A stretch of DNA of 64,000 bases, from NCBI GenBank assembly GCA_027459625.1, contig DAIDHP010000015.1:19971-83970 (forward strand). The letters run 5' to 3'. This DNA is from Chthonomonadales bacterium (lineage in GTDB: Bacteria > Armatimonadota > Chthonomonadetes > Chthonomonadales > CAJBBX01). The notes beneath the pieces are model-generated. The model made no database searches, was not told the DNA's origin, and saw nothing but the letters and a program-made list of their open reading frames with translations. Below, in pieces: positions 54,572 to 62,744 of this stretch (the first letter of the stretch is position 1; each line of letters begins with the position of its first letter). The position numbers and the translations under genes are program-made.

Positions 54572-55032
54572 TTATATAAACCCAAATCACCCGTTTCTTT
54601 TACAATTTCCAGCATAACCCTTTCTCGTCTGGAAATCTCCTTTTCAGTTTCCTCCTTATATCGAATAAGGTCCTCGAAAAGAATTCGACGTCGGTTGCCG
54701 ACCATGTGGTACGGCAGGTCGCCTGATTGTAATATATTATCGATTAAATAGTGATGAGAAACTCCAAGAAGGGTGGCGGCGTTTTGAGTGGTTATCTCGG
54801 ATTGGATCGGAAATAGTATCAACCCGTGCCCTTTGCTGATTTCTTGAGTGGCATTCAGCAAAATTCTCATTATGGAGTCACGAAGAGGGTATTCAGATAT
54901 ATCTTTCCCATTGGAGATGCTGAGAAATGCGGTTTCATCTTCACTCCCGCTGGTAGATAAGGCTGAGCCTATCTCTTTTGCCAAGGCTACATCCTCGACA
55001 GAAGGAATTATGGCTTTTATAGTTTTGGACAT
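54568..55032 (-). CDS. Helix-turn-helix antitoxin of the PIN toxin
   Basis: 154 aa. The middle (about 80-135) is an excisionase/MerR-like DNA-binding domain: ITTQNAATLLGVSHHYLIDNILQSGDLPYHMVGNRRRILFEDLIRYKEE. The C-terminal ~25 residues (ISRRERVMLEIVKETGDLGLYK) probably bind and block the toxin. It lies directly upstream of the PIN gene, with a 4-base overlap, the usual order for such pairs. It probably also represses its own promoter; TAGATAAT just upstream on the minus strand could be the -10 region. Confidence 0.82.
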   Translation of the reverse strand: MSKTIKAIIPSVEDVALAKEIGSALSTSGSEDETAFLSISNGKDISEYPLRDSIMRILLNATQEISKGHGLILFPIQSEITTQNAATLLGVSHHYLIDNILQSGDLPYHMVGNRRRILFEDLIRYKEETEKEISRRERVMLEIVKETGDLGLYK

Positions 55033-55096
55033 CGTTGCATATCCTTTTTGGGTGCGTATTATCTAAATATATCACAGATTCATTGCATCGGCAACA

Positions 55097-56332
55097 TCAC
55101 CCCCCAACCTCCTCCATCGCTATCTCCGCCCAACGCCACAGCCGTTGGGGCTCGTAGCGGACGGTGCTGATATCCTTTTGGATTAGCTCCAGCGGGCAGC
55201 CATGCCTTTTGCACGCCTCCACGCTGTTTCGCAGATGCTTGCGCACCTCCTCCTCGTTGAAGGTGTCCCACGCCAGCAGCGCGGGGTTGGGCTTGCGGGA
55301 GTAGACGTAATCCCCCGCGATTTCAGATGCGCCCCGCTCCTCGTCCACCCAAGGGCTCATGGACACCTTCCTCACGCGGGGGATTTTTCGAACCTGCGCC
55401 ATCTTCTTGTCCAAGGGGTCGCAGCATCCGTAGTAGACCAAGCCGAAACGCTCGAACAGCGGCATGCAGATATCCACCTCGAACTCCTCGAACATCGCCG
55501 GGGAGACCGTGGAGAACATCTGCGCAAGCCCCATCATCCAGATATCCCTGGTGCGCGGCTTGGCGGGATCGAACCCGGGAGCTGGCAGTTCGTCGGTGTA
55601 CGCCCCGGTGCAGTGGATGAGCGACTGGCTGTGGCACAAGACCCCCAACTCCTCCGCCTGATCCAGCATCGTCATGAAGCTCCTCACGATGCGCCTGGCA
55701 AGCTCCGCCATGTATTCCGGGCGGTCAATGATAGTGTAGAGAGCCTCCTGCACGCCCATGAAGGTGGATATCGGGTCCCACACCGAGAGGTTGGGATCCA
55801 ATCCCTGCTCGAATATCCCAAGGATGCCGTCGAAAAGCTCGTGCGCCACCTCCAGCCGTCGCGCCGTCTCAGCCTCGTCATGGGTGACCCTCGCCATACG
55901 TATCTTGTCCAAATCCTCGTCGGTGACGAACTGGTTCTTGAAAGCGTGGCCCACCACGCTGTTCGTGGGATCGGTCACAGCGATATCCTCCTGTGCGCCA
56001 ACGCCAAGCCAGGTGTTGCGTATCGCCTTCGGAACCCTGACAAAAGGCTCCACCACCATGTCAGCGGGGAAGTGTTTCCACTCATAGAGCGTCATGCGGA
56101 GGTAATTCTCGTATCCTCGGCATTCAGGATCCTCGCAGCGCAGCGTCAGTTCATCGTCCACGTTCATCTCGTTCCAGCATACCTGGTCGATCAATACCAT
56201 CGGGCGATCCGGCTTGAGACCGTTCAGTTTCCTCCACATCGCTCGTTTCTCCTCTTGCACGGGCAATGCGGCGATCTCGGCGACCTCCTTGGCGAGTTCG
56301 CGAACGATCCTTTTATCGGATGGATTAAGCAT
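55097..56332 (-). CDS. Uroporphyrinogen decarboxylase-like (URO-D superfamily) protein
   Basis: About 411 aa with the URO-D fold typical of corrinoid-dependent methyltransferases and their relatives, not true HemE. It lacks the HemE N-terminal PxWxMRQAGR motif. Blocks such as VWDPISTFMGVQEALYTIIDRPEYM, MFEEFEVDICMPLFERFGLVYYGCCDPLDKKM and RKVSMSPWVDEERGASEIAGDYVYSRKPNP fit the family of stand-alone proteins often found in multiple copies near glycosidase genes. No corrinoid protein is adjacent, so the reaction is unknown. ATG 56332 has GGAGG 7 bases upstream; the frame is open to 56347. A 396-codon open frame on the other strand is a codon-bias shadow. Confidence 0.82.
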   Translation of the reverse strand: MLNPSDKRIVRELAKEVAEIAALPVQEEKRAMWRKLNGLKPDRPMVLIDQVCWNEMNVDDELTLRCEDPECRGYENYLRMTLYEWKHFPADMVVEPFVRVPKAIRNTWLGVGAQEDIAVTDPTNSVVGHAFKNQFVTDEDLDKIRMARVTHDEAETARRLEVAHELFDGILGIFEQGLDPNLSVWDPISTFMGVQEALYTIIDRPEYMAELARRIVRSFMTMLDQAEELGVLCHSQSLIHCTGAYTDELPAPGFDPAKPRTRDIWMMGLAQMFSTVSPAMFEEFEVDICMPLFERFGLVYYGCCDPLDKKMAQVRKIPRVRKVSMSPWVDEERGASEIAGDYVYSRKPNPALLAWDTFNEEEVRKHLRNSVEACKRHGCPLELIQKDISTVRYEPQRLWRWAEIAMEEVGG

Positions 56333-56420
56333 GGCGTATCCTCCCATAATGATTTTACAAATGCATTGGGTTATTTATTACGGACGGACTGAATGCCCGC
56401 GTGCGGAAAGGAATATCGGA

Positions 56421-57317
56421 TTAAGCGATATCATCCGAATCGTCGAAGGATATTCGCTCGTCCGACATCATGGATTCCTCTTGATTGCATCGCGAGCAGG
56501 ATTCGCACCGTGCCGGGGCGAGCACGCGAATATCGGATACGGGAAAGGCGAGGCACACCCTTGTCTCGTGTATGAGGACGCTTACCTCGTTCTTGATTAC
56601 ATTCACACTCTCCACAATTCCCGCTCCGCGCGGAGTGCTAACCTCCGCTCCCACTTCGGGAAGATTGTTTTTGGAGTCGACGTAAAGATCATGCTCGTAT
56701 CGCAGGCAGCACATGAGCTTGCCGCACAATCCCGAGAATTTAACGGGATTGAGGAAAAGGCTTTGATCCTTCGCCATTTTCATGGAGATAGCCGCGAAAT
56801 CGGTGAGAAACGTGGCGCAGCACAGACCTTTTCCGCACGGACCGATTCCTCCAACGACCTTCGCCTGATCTCTTGCGCCGACCTGGTGCAGTTGCACTTT
56901 GCAATGCAACTGGCTCGCCACCTCCTTCACCAACTCGCGGAAATCCACCCTTCCTTCCGCGCTGAAGAAGATGGTGACCTGGCTGGCGTCGAAACTGTAT
57001 TCCGCCTTGAGCAACCTCATGGGCAACTCCAGATGATGCACGCTTTGCCAGCAAGTCTTGAGGGCCTGCTCCGCCTTGGTTGCGTTTTCCCGCACTCGCG
57101 CGAGGTCGACGTTATCCGCCATGCGAAGTATGCGTTTGAGCGGATATTGTATATCCTGCTCGGGAATTTCACGCTTGGGAATGCGAACAGTGCCGAGTTC
57201 CTCACCTCTTACGGTCTCAACAAGAACCTTGCTATTATACGGAGGATCATATCCCGAAGGATCAAACCAGTAGGATTTCGCCACTTCGTTAAATGATATT
57301 CCAATTACCTCAGGCAT
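56421..57317 (-). CDS. PSP1-domain protein, YaaT-like
   Basis: 298 aa with the PSP1 domain (about residues 1-260) of the YaaT/RicT family. Conserved Cys motifs are present: GPCGKGLCC and SGLCGKLMCCLRYEHDLY, plus an extra C-terminal CESCSRC. In Bacillus the RicT/YaaT complex carries Fe-S clusters and promotes RNase Y activity and development. Similar complex formation is plausible but the partners are not in this window. The start is ATG 57317. Confidence 0.9.
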   Translation of the reverse strand: MPEVIGISFNEVAKSYWFDPSGYDPPYNSKVLVETVRGEELGTVRIPKREIPEQDIQYPLKRILRMADNVDLARVRENATKAEQALKTCWQSVHHLELPMRLLKAEYSFDASQVTIFFSAEGRVDFRELVKEVASQLHCKVQLHQVGARDQAKVVGGIGPCGKGLCCATFLTDFAAISMKMAKDQSLFLNPVKFSGLCGKLMCCLRYEHDLYVDSKNNLPEVGAEVSTPRGAGIVESVNVIKNEVSVLIHETRVCLAFPVSDIRVLAPARCESCSRCNQEESMMSDERISFDDSDDIA

Positions 57318-57471
57318 AATTTCTCCAAATCATTCATGTATGTCAACGCAAAATTTCAAGTTTGAATATCGAGCGCTTGAAAAAAACCGTTCACGGAAAT
57401 TTTGCGATTATTGATATATTGATCCATCCATCTCATTGTAACATAGGCTGCCGTATATGGCAACAAGGAAG

Positions 57472-58554
57472 TCATTCAATTTTCTTCAAAGTGATATCCG
57501 CGAAGACCGGGCAATGTTGCGAGCCCAGTGAGCTTCCTGCATGACTGTGAAGGGCTTGCCACTCCTTGCTCAGCATGATGTGGTCGATTCGCATGAAATC
57601 GTAATGCAATCTTAAGTCATGACCATAGGTGTAACCGTAACCAACTCCCGCCTCGGAGAATGCATCGTGCAAGCCTATTCCGTTAAACGCTCTGCATACC
57701 ATGGATTGAACCGGAGCGTTCAGGTCACCTGTAAGGATATAGGGTCCTTTTTGGTTTCTCAAAACCTGCGCCACTGCGTCCGCCTGTCTCACGCGGCGAT
57801 CCACGTTATTCAAGAGACCGTCGATTCCGTCATCCTTGTAATAGCGGATGTCGTTCAAACCAACTCTCGGAGAGAGAAGGTGCAGATCGTAGACCGGGAT
57901 AATGCGTTTGCCAAGAAGGATATCGCATCGAAAAAGGATAGTGTTTGGAAAATCACCCAACGGGCTGGTAATCGTTAGGAAGGATTGATTGACAATGGGT
58001 AATCGACTGAGAATGATATACTGGCTCTCCGCCCGAATGTGCCAACCGGGAAGCAGCTTTTGAAGCGTCGGGACATATCCCGTTCCCGCATCCTGAAAAA
58101 GCGCCAGGTCCGGGTCGTTTTCATGTATGTGCTGAACGATCGCCTGCCATGATTCCTTACCCCATTTCACATTGTAAGTCATAACCCGCAGAGACTGCCC
58201 TGAGATGATTGGCGCTGTGGAGAGGCGGACCGGGTAGCAAAATCCCATAAGAGGACCGACTACGTACAGAATGCAGCCAATGGGAACCCATATCCATCGG
58301 CGCAAATAAGCAAAGATAAACGGGATTAGGACAACGCTCGGAACAGCCCAAATCCACTGAGGGAGATAGAGGTTAAGACCGCTCCACCACCAGCGATCCG
58401 GACCGATGGTGTTCGCTACGGAGATGGCGATCAGGGAAAGCAGGTACAGAGCCAGCAGGGATGATAGCCAAGGATGCGATCTCCAAATGGTTTTATACGT
58501 TTTCAAACCCGTATGCCCTCTTTTTAGAGAGCGTCTGCGTTTCGATGACATCAT
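57472..58554 (-). CDS. Membrane-anchored endonuclease/exonuclease/phosphatase-family protein
   Basis: About 360 aa. Two or three N-terminal membrane helices (LLALYLLSLIAISVA; WIWAVPSVVLIPFIFAYL; VPIGCILYVVGPLMGF) anchor an EEP domain (about residue 128 to the end). Catalytic blocks are MTYNVKWG, TGDLNAP, RIDHIMLS and SQHCPVFADITL. The metal-binding Glu of the usual LQE motif is Asp163 here (ALFQDAG, counted from TTG 58578). The domain faces outside if the helix count is three. The reaction could be phospho- or sphingolipid hydrolysis or extracellular nuclease. ATG 58554 or 58551 follows the previous stop by about 11 bases, so it is probably co-transcribed with the upstream glycosidase. Confidence 0.8.
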   Translation of the reverse strand: MMSSKRRRSLKRGHTGLKTYKTIWRSHPWLSSLLALYLLSLIAISVANTIGPDRWWWSGLNLYLPQWIWAVPSVVLIPFIFAYLRRWIWVPIGCILYVVGPLMGFCYPVRLSTAPIISGQSLRVMTYNVKWGKESWQAIVQHIHENDPDLALFQDAGTGYVPTLQKLLPGWHIRAESQYIILSRLPIVNQSFLTITSPLGDFPNTILFRCDILLGKRIIPVYDLHLLSPRVGLNDIRYYKDDGIDGLLNNVDRRVRQADAVAQVLRNQKGPYILTGDLNAPVQSMVCRAFNGIGLHDAFSEAGVGYGYTYGHDLRLHYDFMRIDHIMLSKEWQALHSHAGSSLGSQHCPVFADITLKKIE

Positions 58555-58565
58555 CTTATTGCGAT

Positions 58566-61019
58566 TTATCTCCCCCAAATACCCAAACCATTATGGATGA
58601 CCAGACCGATTTGCTCCACTCCCCCGTGTCTGCCGTTGTACCATAGCAACCAGCGATCGCCATCCCGCACCGCGTAAGGCTTGTAGCAGGCGTCCGCGTC
58701 CCATCCTTCGGGAGTGGGGCTTACGATGGGGTTGCCGGGATATCTCTCCCAACCGTGGATTCCGTCCTTCGACCGCGCCAGCCCAATTTGAGCGTGGTCT
58801 ACGTCTCGGAATCCGATATAAAACATGTAATACCAACCCCTATACGAAACCACTTGGCATGCGGTGACGCGATCCTTTTCCCAGTCCATGGAGGGGTCCG
58901 GCGTGAATATCGGGTTCTCGTGGGATTTCTTCCAGTGCACCCCGTCCTTGCTTGTGGCGTAACCGATGGCGTTCGGCTCGTACTGATCTCCGCCGGAATA
59001 CCACATGCGGTACAGATGCGTTTTCGAGTCCCATATCACATCCGGGCACATCACCGCCACTTTCTCCCAGGGTTCCTCCGCCGAGAGAACCGGTTTTTCC
59101 GATTGCCGCGCCCAATGAATCCCATCGGCGCTCGCCGCATATCCGATCCAGGATTTTCCGTCCGCCTGGCCGGTGTACCACATCTGATACTTCCCGCTTG
59201 GCCCCTTGATGACACAGGGACGATTGACATCCCCCTCCCATCCGCTGGCCGGATTCGGTCCGAGAACGATTTGAGGAGCGGACCAATGGATGCCGTCCTT
59301 GCTCTCGGTGAGGGCGATGCTCTGTTTGGGACGCCAAGAGAACCACATTCGAAAAACGCGCTTGTCCTTCAATACGGAGATGTCGAAACAGGTGCCCAGA
59401 TTCCCCCCGAGAACGGGATTGCCTGCGTATTTCACCCAACCTTCGGAATGATTCATGCTCTCCATGTTTTCCTTGGTGCGAGGGAGCCGTCCCGTCAATC
59501 TTTGCAAAACCGCGGCGGAGGCGATCCGTTTTCCGTCGGCGAATATCATTAGACCCTTGCCTCTCTCGTAATGTTCGCCTGTTTTATCATATAGAATCGT
59601 CAGGTTGTGATTATGATAAGGCATGCCGTCAAGGCAGAAGTAGTCCCATGTGTTTGGAGGCAGGAGAGGATTCACCTCCACGATATCGTCCGCTCTCGGT
59701 CGAAGCCCGATTAGCCCTGAGATAATCAGGTCGCAATAAGTGGAGTGGTTATACCAGACGCTTCTCGGAAGGTCCACGATCCATTTGCCTGTAATGCCGT
59801 TCAAGTCCTCCGCGATCCAAGGCTTGCCATCCTTGTATTGAGATTTCGTATAGTTTTTCAGGAGGGTGTAATAATCCTTTTTATTGATAACGTTCTGCTT
59901 TGGATAGTCGTTCAGCAGGTTCGCCAGGGCGGTGAGGGTTTGACTCGTTGCGTAGGGCCAGGAGGGTCCGTTCCAAAGGCAATCATGGGGATATGAAAAC
60001 ATAAAGCGAGGGCTGCGGCGTTCGGCGGTGGTGGGACCATAGGGGGCGTAAAACCCCTCAGGATCCATCAATTGTTTCCACGCCGCGGCGTATTCGGGAT
60101 CGGGAAGGTCGAAGTACCAAGGGACGAACCCAATCTCCTCCCGCACCCCGACGATATTCTGCCCATCGGGAGATGTCTCAAAAAACTTATCGGCGGGATT
60201 CCACAAAATCCTCTCCACAGTGCTTTTGAGCAGTTCGGCTTTTTCCTTGTATTTCCTTTCGATTTCATTTTGTCCCGCCAAAAAGGCTATTTTCGATATC
60301 GCCCGTGCGTCGCCGTACATGTACGAGTTGATCGTGGGGCGATATCCGCTCCCTCCGATGGAAACCTCCATGCCGTCGCGATCATCCGTTTGGCGGAAAA
60401 GACCGATTTGAGGGCTGTAGTGGGAGCTTTCCCATCCTTCATAATTACGGATCAAGTCCGGGAGGAGATTGATGAGAAATGACTTATCTCCATTCACCAG
60501 ATAGCGGGCGTACATTGCGTTAGCCGCCCAGAAGCTGTATTGCCGAGGATTCCCTCCCCCATTAAGGAACCAGAACATGGAGTAATCATTAAGGTATTGG
60601 TTATTCCGAATCCAACGCCCCTCGTAAATGTGATGTCCCGCCGCGCAGTCAATGGAGTTATACTTGCCCGCCCATCCCACGTCGGGAAGGAACTCCGTGA
60701 TGATGTAACCGTCCGGGGTGAGGCGGATATGCTTGCGGTAAGTCCACCATCGAAACATGTAGATTTGCTGGATGCTCTTATCGGGACAGTCCAAAAGCGG
60801 CACGTTTTGTTTCAGCCATTCTGATGCTTCGGAGTTCGGAATGGTGGTTGGAGTGGTTTCGGGATCGTTTTGGTTGAATTCACGGACCATGGGAAGATAG
60901 TTCCGAAAATGCAGGATCATGAAAGGGGAGGATGGGGCTGCAGCCCCTTTTGCGATTGCGAAATGGAGTGTTATCATCGCGGCAATGGCCACCATCCTAC
61001 CAAGTTCATTCCTAATCAT
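58566..61019 (-). CDS. Secreted (alpha/alpha)6 glycosidase fused to a five-bladed beta-propeller glycosidase-like domain
   Basis: About 817 aa with a signal peptide (MVAIAAMITLHFAIAKGAAA). Residues ~60-520 form a GH63/MGH1-like (alpha/alpha)6 barrel: YMFRWWTYRKHIRLTPDGYIITEF, DDRDGMEVSIGG, WNGPSWPYATSQTL. Residues ~535-817 are a propeller of the GH43/GH32/GH130 type, with repeated YxMWYxGxxDGxxxIGYAxSxDGIHWxxxxxNPI blades. The two halves are normally separate proteins. ATG 61019 has GGAG about 9 bases upstream; the frame is open to 61037. It probably acts on mannose- or glucose-containing glycans, unproven. Confidence 0.8.
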   Translation of the reverse strand: MIRNELGRMVAIAAMITLHFAIAKGAAAPSSPFMILHFRNYLPMVREFNQNDPETTPTTIPNSEASEWLKQNVPLLDCPDKSIQQIYMFRWWTYRKHIRLTPDGYIITEFLPDVGWAGKYNSIDCAAGHHIYEGRWIRNNQYLNDYSMFWFLNGGGNPRQYSFWAANAMYARYLVNGDKSFLINLLPDLIRNYEGWESSHYSPQIGLFRQTDDRDGMEVSIGGSGYRPTINSYMYGDARAISKIAFLAGQNEIERKYKEKAELLKSTVERILWNPADKFFETSPDGQNIVGVREEIGFVPWYFDLPDPEYAAAWKQLMDPEGFYAPYGPTTAERRSPRFMFSYPHDCLWNGPSWPYATSQTLTALANLLNDYPKQNVINKKDYYTLLKNYTKSQYKDGKPWIAEDLNGITGKWIVDLPRSVWYNHSTYCDLIISGLIGLRPRADDIVEVNPLLPPNTWDYFCLDGMPYHNHNLTILYDKTGEHYERGKGLMIFADGKRIASAAVLQRLTGRLPRTKENMESMNHSEGWVKYAGNPVLGGNLGTCFDISVLKDKRVFRMWFSWRPKQSIALTESKDGIHWSAPQIVLGPNPASGWEGDVNRPCVIKGPSGKYQMWYTGQADGKSWIGYAASADGIHWARQSEKPVLSAEEPWEKVAVMCPDVIWDSKTHLYRMWYSGGDQYEPNAIGYATSKDGVHWKKSHENPIFTPDPSMDWEKDRVTACQVVSYRGWYYMFYIGFRDVDHAQIGLARSKDGIHGWERYPGNPIVSPTPEGWDADACYKPYAVRDGDRWLLWYNGRHGGVEQIGLVIHNGLGIWGR

Positions 61020-61072
61020 GAGATATATCTCCGACAAAACACGTTTACATTCTATAAAGCTGCTATCAGGGA

Positions 61073-61930
61073 CTATCTCCCAATCGTTTCCGGCATCGAT
61101 GCATCCTTTTGGTTGTCCTTCGATTTTTTACGGAAAAAGACCACGTCGAACTGATCGCCCTTCACTCCCTTGAGCCCTCGCTGGAAGATGCTGGATTGAT
61201 TGCCCATCCGTATCCGGACGGAAGCTGACATGGAGGCGGCCACGCTTACCACGGTGGCTGGATCGGTAATGAAGACACCGTTATACACGGAGCAGTCCGT
61301 AACGAGTATCTGATTATCCGGACGAAGGAAGAGGGTGACGGAATGAGTCATGGAGGGGCTGAACGGCACCTTGTACTCGTCATCTGAGACGCGCACAATG
61401 GACTTCCACCCATCGCTTTTCGGACCTAACGCGGCGGCGTAAGGCGTCCAGATCACAACAGGTCCCTTTTTCAATTCGGACATCAACTTGGCGATAAGCC
61501 TCTTTTTTTCACCCGGGGCGTACTTCACATCAATCCAATGCATATTCAACACTTGCGGTAGCTCCTTCGTGGCGAGGGAGAAGCGTTGCGCGACAAGATC
61601 GGTAACGGGGCGGTTATCCCATACGATTTTCCCGGAATTCACCATGTAACTCGTCCATGGCGCCCAGCCGAAATAGGCTCCGTAACCGGTGGAGTTAAGA
61701 GGCTGGAAAAAGGTGTCGTGTTCGAAGTCCTTGCGGTTTGCGTACTTCGGCGTGGGACCGTAGAAGTAGGTGAGAACCGACGCCAAAGCGTTGTAAGAGC
61801 ATTGGTTAAACTGCCCCACCCACAGAGATTGATCCTGGGAGGTTATCGCGTCGGCAGCGTAAACGGATCGCAGAGGAATAACGGACGCAAGCAAGACGAA
61901 AGCCAGCAGCCGTATGACAGGGAGTTTCAT
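61073..61930 (-). CDS. Secreted C39-peptidase-like protein
   Basis: About 285 aa: signal peptide (LLAFVLLASVIPLRSVYA) and a papain-like fold of the C39/C39_2 type. The probable catalytic Cys lies in WVGQFNQCSYNALASVLTYF (as in the QCGxxALA motif, here with Ser for Gly) and the His in SPSMTHSVTLFL, followed by ILVTDCSVYN where the usual Asp/Asn is expected. No ABC transporter or leader-peptide substrate lies nearby, so it is a free-standing secreted member. ATG 61930 has AAGGA 8 bases upstream; the frame is open to 61996. It is 53 bases upstream of the glycosidase gene on the same strand. Confidence 0.65.
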   Translation of the reverse strand: MKLPVIRLLAFVLLASVIPLRSVYAADAITSQDQSLWVGQFNQCSYNALASVLTYFYGPTPKYANRKDFEHDTFFQPLNSTGYGAYFGWAPWTSYMVNSGKIVWDNRPVTDLVAQRFSLATKELPQVLNMHWIDVKYAPGEKKRLIAKLMSELKKGPVVIWTPYAAALGPKSDGWKSIVRVSDDEYKVPFSPSMTHSVTLFLRPDNQILVTDCSVYNGVFITDPATVVSVAASMSASVRIRMGNQSSIFQRGLKGVKGDQFDVVFFRKKSKDNQKDASMPETIGR

Positions 61931-62412
61931 ATCTGATTTCCTTGCAGGTTGTCGCTTTGACATGGCGGAACCGAATTGATAGTCTTGATATAACATTATA
62001 CCAGACCCCTTTTCCGTTGCAAAACCCGATCACCGGGCACGGAATATTGGTTTCCGCGCTCCCTTGTGTGCGTCACTCGAAATCATGCTTGCCCGCTATA
62101 GGGTGACGGATCGTCATGAGAGAATTCGGGTTTCAACGCCCTATCGCGTTTGCATTTGCCGCCTGAATGAGAGAGTTTATTGCCTCCTCCCATCCGTTTG
62201 TCAATCGATCGGGAAGGCAATTGAGTGTATGTGGAAGAAGAGGATGACGAAAGGTTTCATCATTATTTACGCTTTCATGATAGTTAGTTATTACTTATAT
62301 GATTGAGTTGGCACTATATGTGCTTTTATGAATGATTTTGGAATTAAGTGTCGTGTGTAATCTTTTCGTGACGGAACATGAAAATATTTCTCAATATTTT
62401 CAATAAAACCCC

Positions 62413-62441
62413 TTGACAAGCTCTACCAAAAGTGTTATTCT
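62413..62441 (+). promoter_or_regulatory. Promoter of the large Rhs gene
   Basis: TTGACA at 62413-62418 and TATTCT at 62436-62441 are spaced by 17 bases. The preceding AAAACCCC box matches the one before the Rhs remnant at 36067. The leader is about 300 nt. Confidence 0.55.
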
Positions 62442-62492
62442 ATGATAGACGGTAAGACATCCGCAGGGCGATAACGAAACGCCCCGGTTCAC

Positions 62493-62513
62493 GGATCGGA
62501 ATCCTTCCGATCC
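62493..62513 (+). promoter_or_regulatory. Leader hairpin of the Rhs gene, possible attenuator
   Basis: GGATCGGAA and TTCCGATCC form a perfect 9-bp stem with a three-base loop. It is followed about 15-20 bases later by two T-runs (around 62528-62540), so it could terminate part of the transcription. Confidence 0.4.
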
Positions 62514-62744
62514 GATCTAATTCATGCAAGACTTTTTTTGTTTTTTGTGTTTTCCGACGACCCAGGTTGTGAGAACACGAACATGTCTGCGATAAACCTA
62601 ATCCGTACTCATTATCGCCCGCCTCCCGTAATCGCGCCTTGAAGTTTCCATCGGAGCGCACCATATACATTGCGCTTTGCAATCCCATCATCAGGCAATT
62701 AGCGATAATCATACGCTAACGTTAATTAACGGAGGATTCCGAAA

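Larger units (their letters stand above)
61931..62744. other. Intergenic region and long leader of the Rhs gene
   Basis: No credible gene is seen. It contains a promoter (62413-62441), a hairpin (62493-62513) and T-runs near 62528-62540, then a ribosome binding site before 62745. Confidence 0.5.

Noticed and set aside
55202..56392. 396-codon open frame antisense to the URO-D-like gene
   Set aside because: The minus-strand protein has clear family blocks and a good ribosome binding site. The antisense frame is low in information and follows from codon bias.
56214..57296. 360-codon open frame antisense to the PSP1 gene
   Set aside because: It mirrors the well-supported PSP1 protein and shows no domain or start signal.
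62440..62712. 90-codon minus-strand frame in the Rhs leader
   Set aside because: It overlaps the promoter and hairpin of the Rhs gene, has no ribosome binding site and shows no recognisable sequence.
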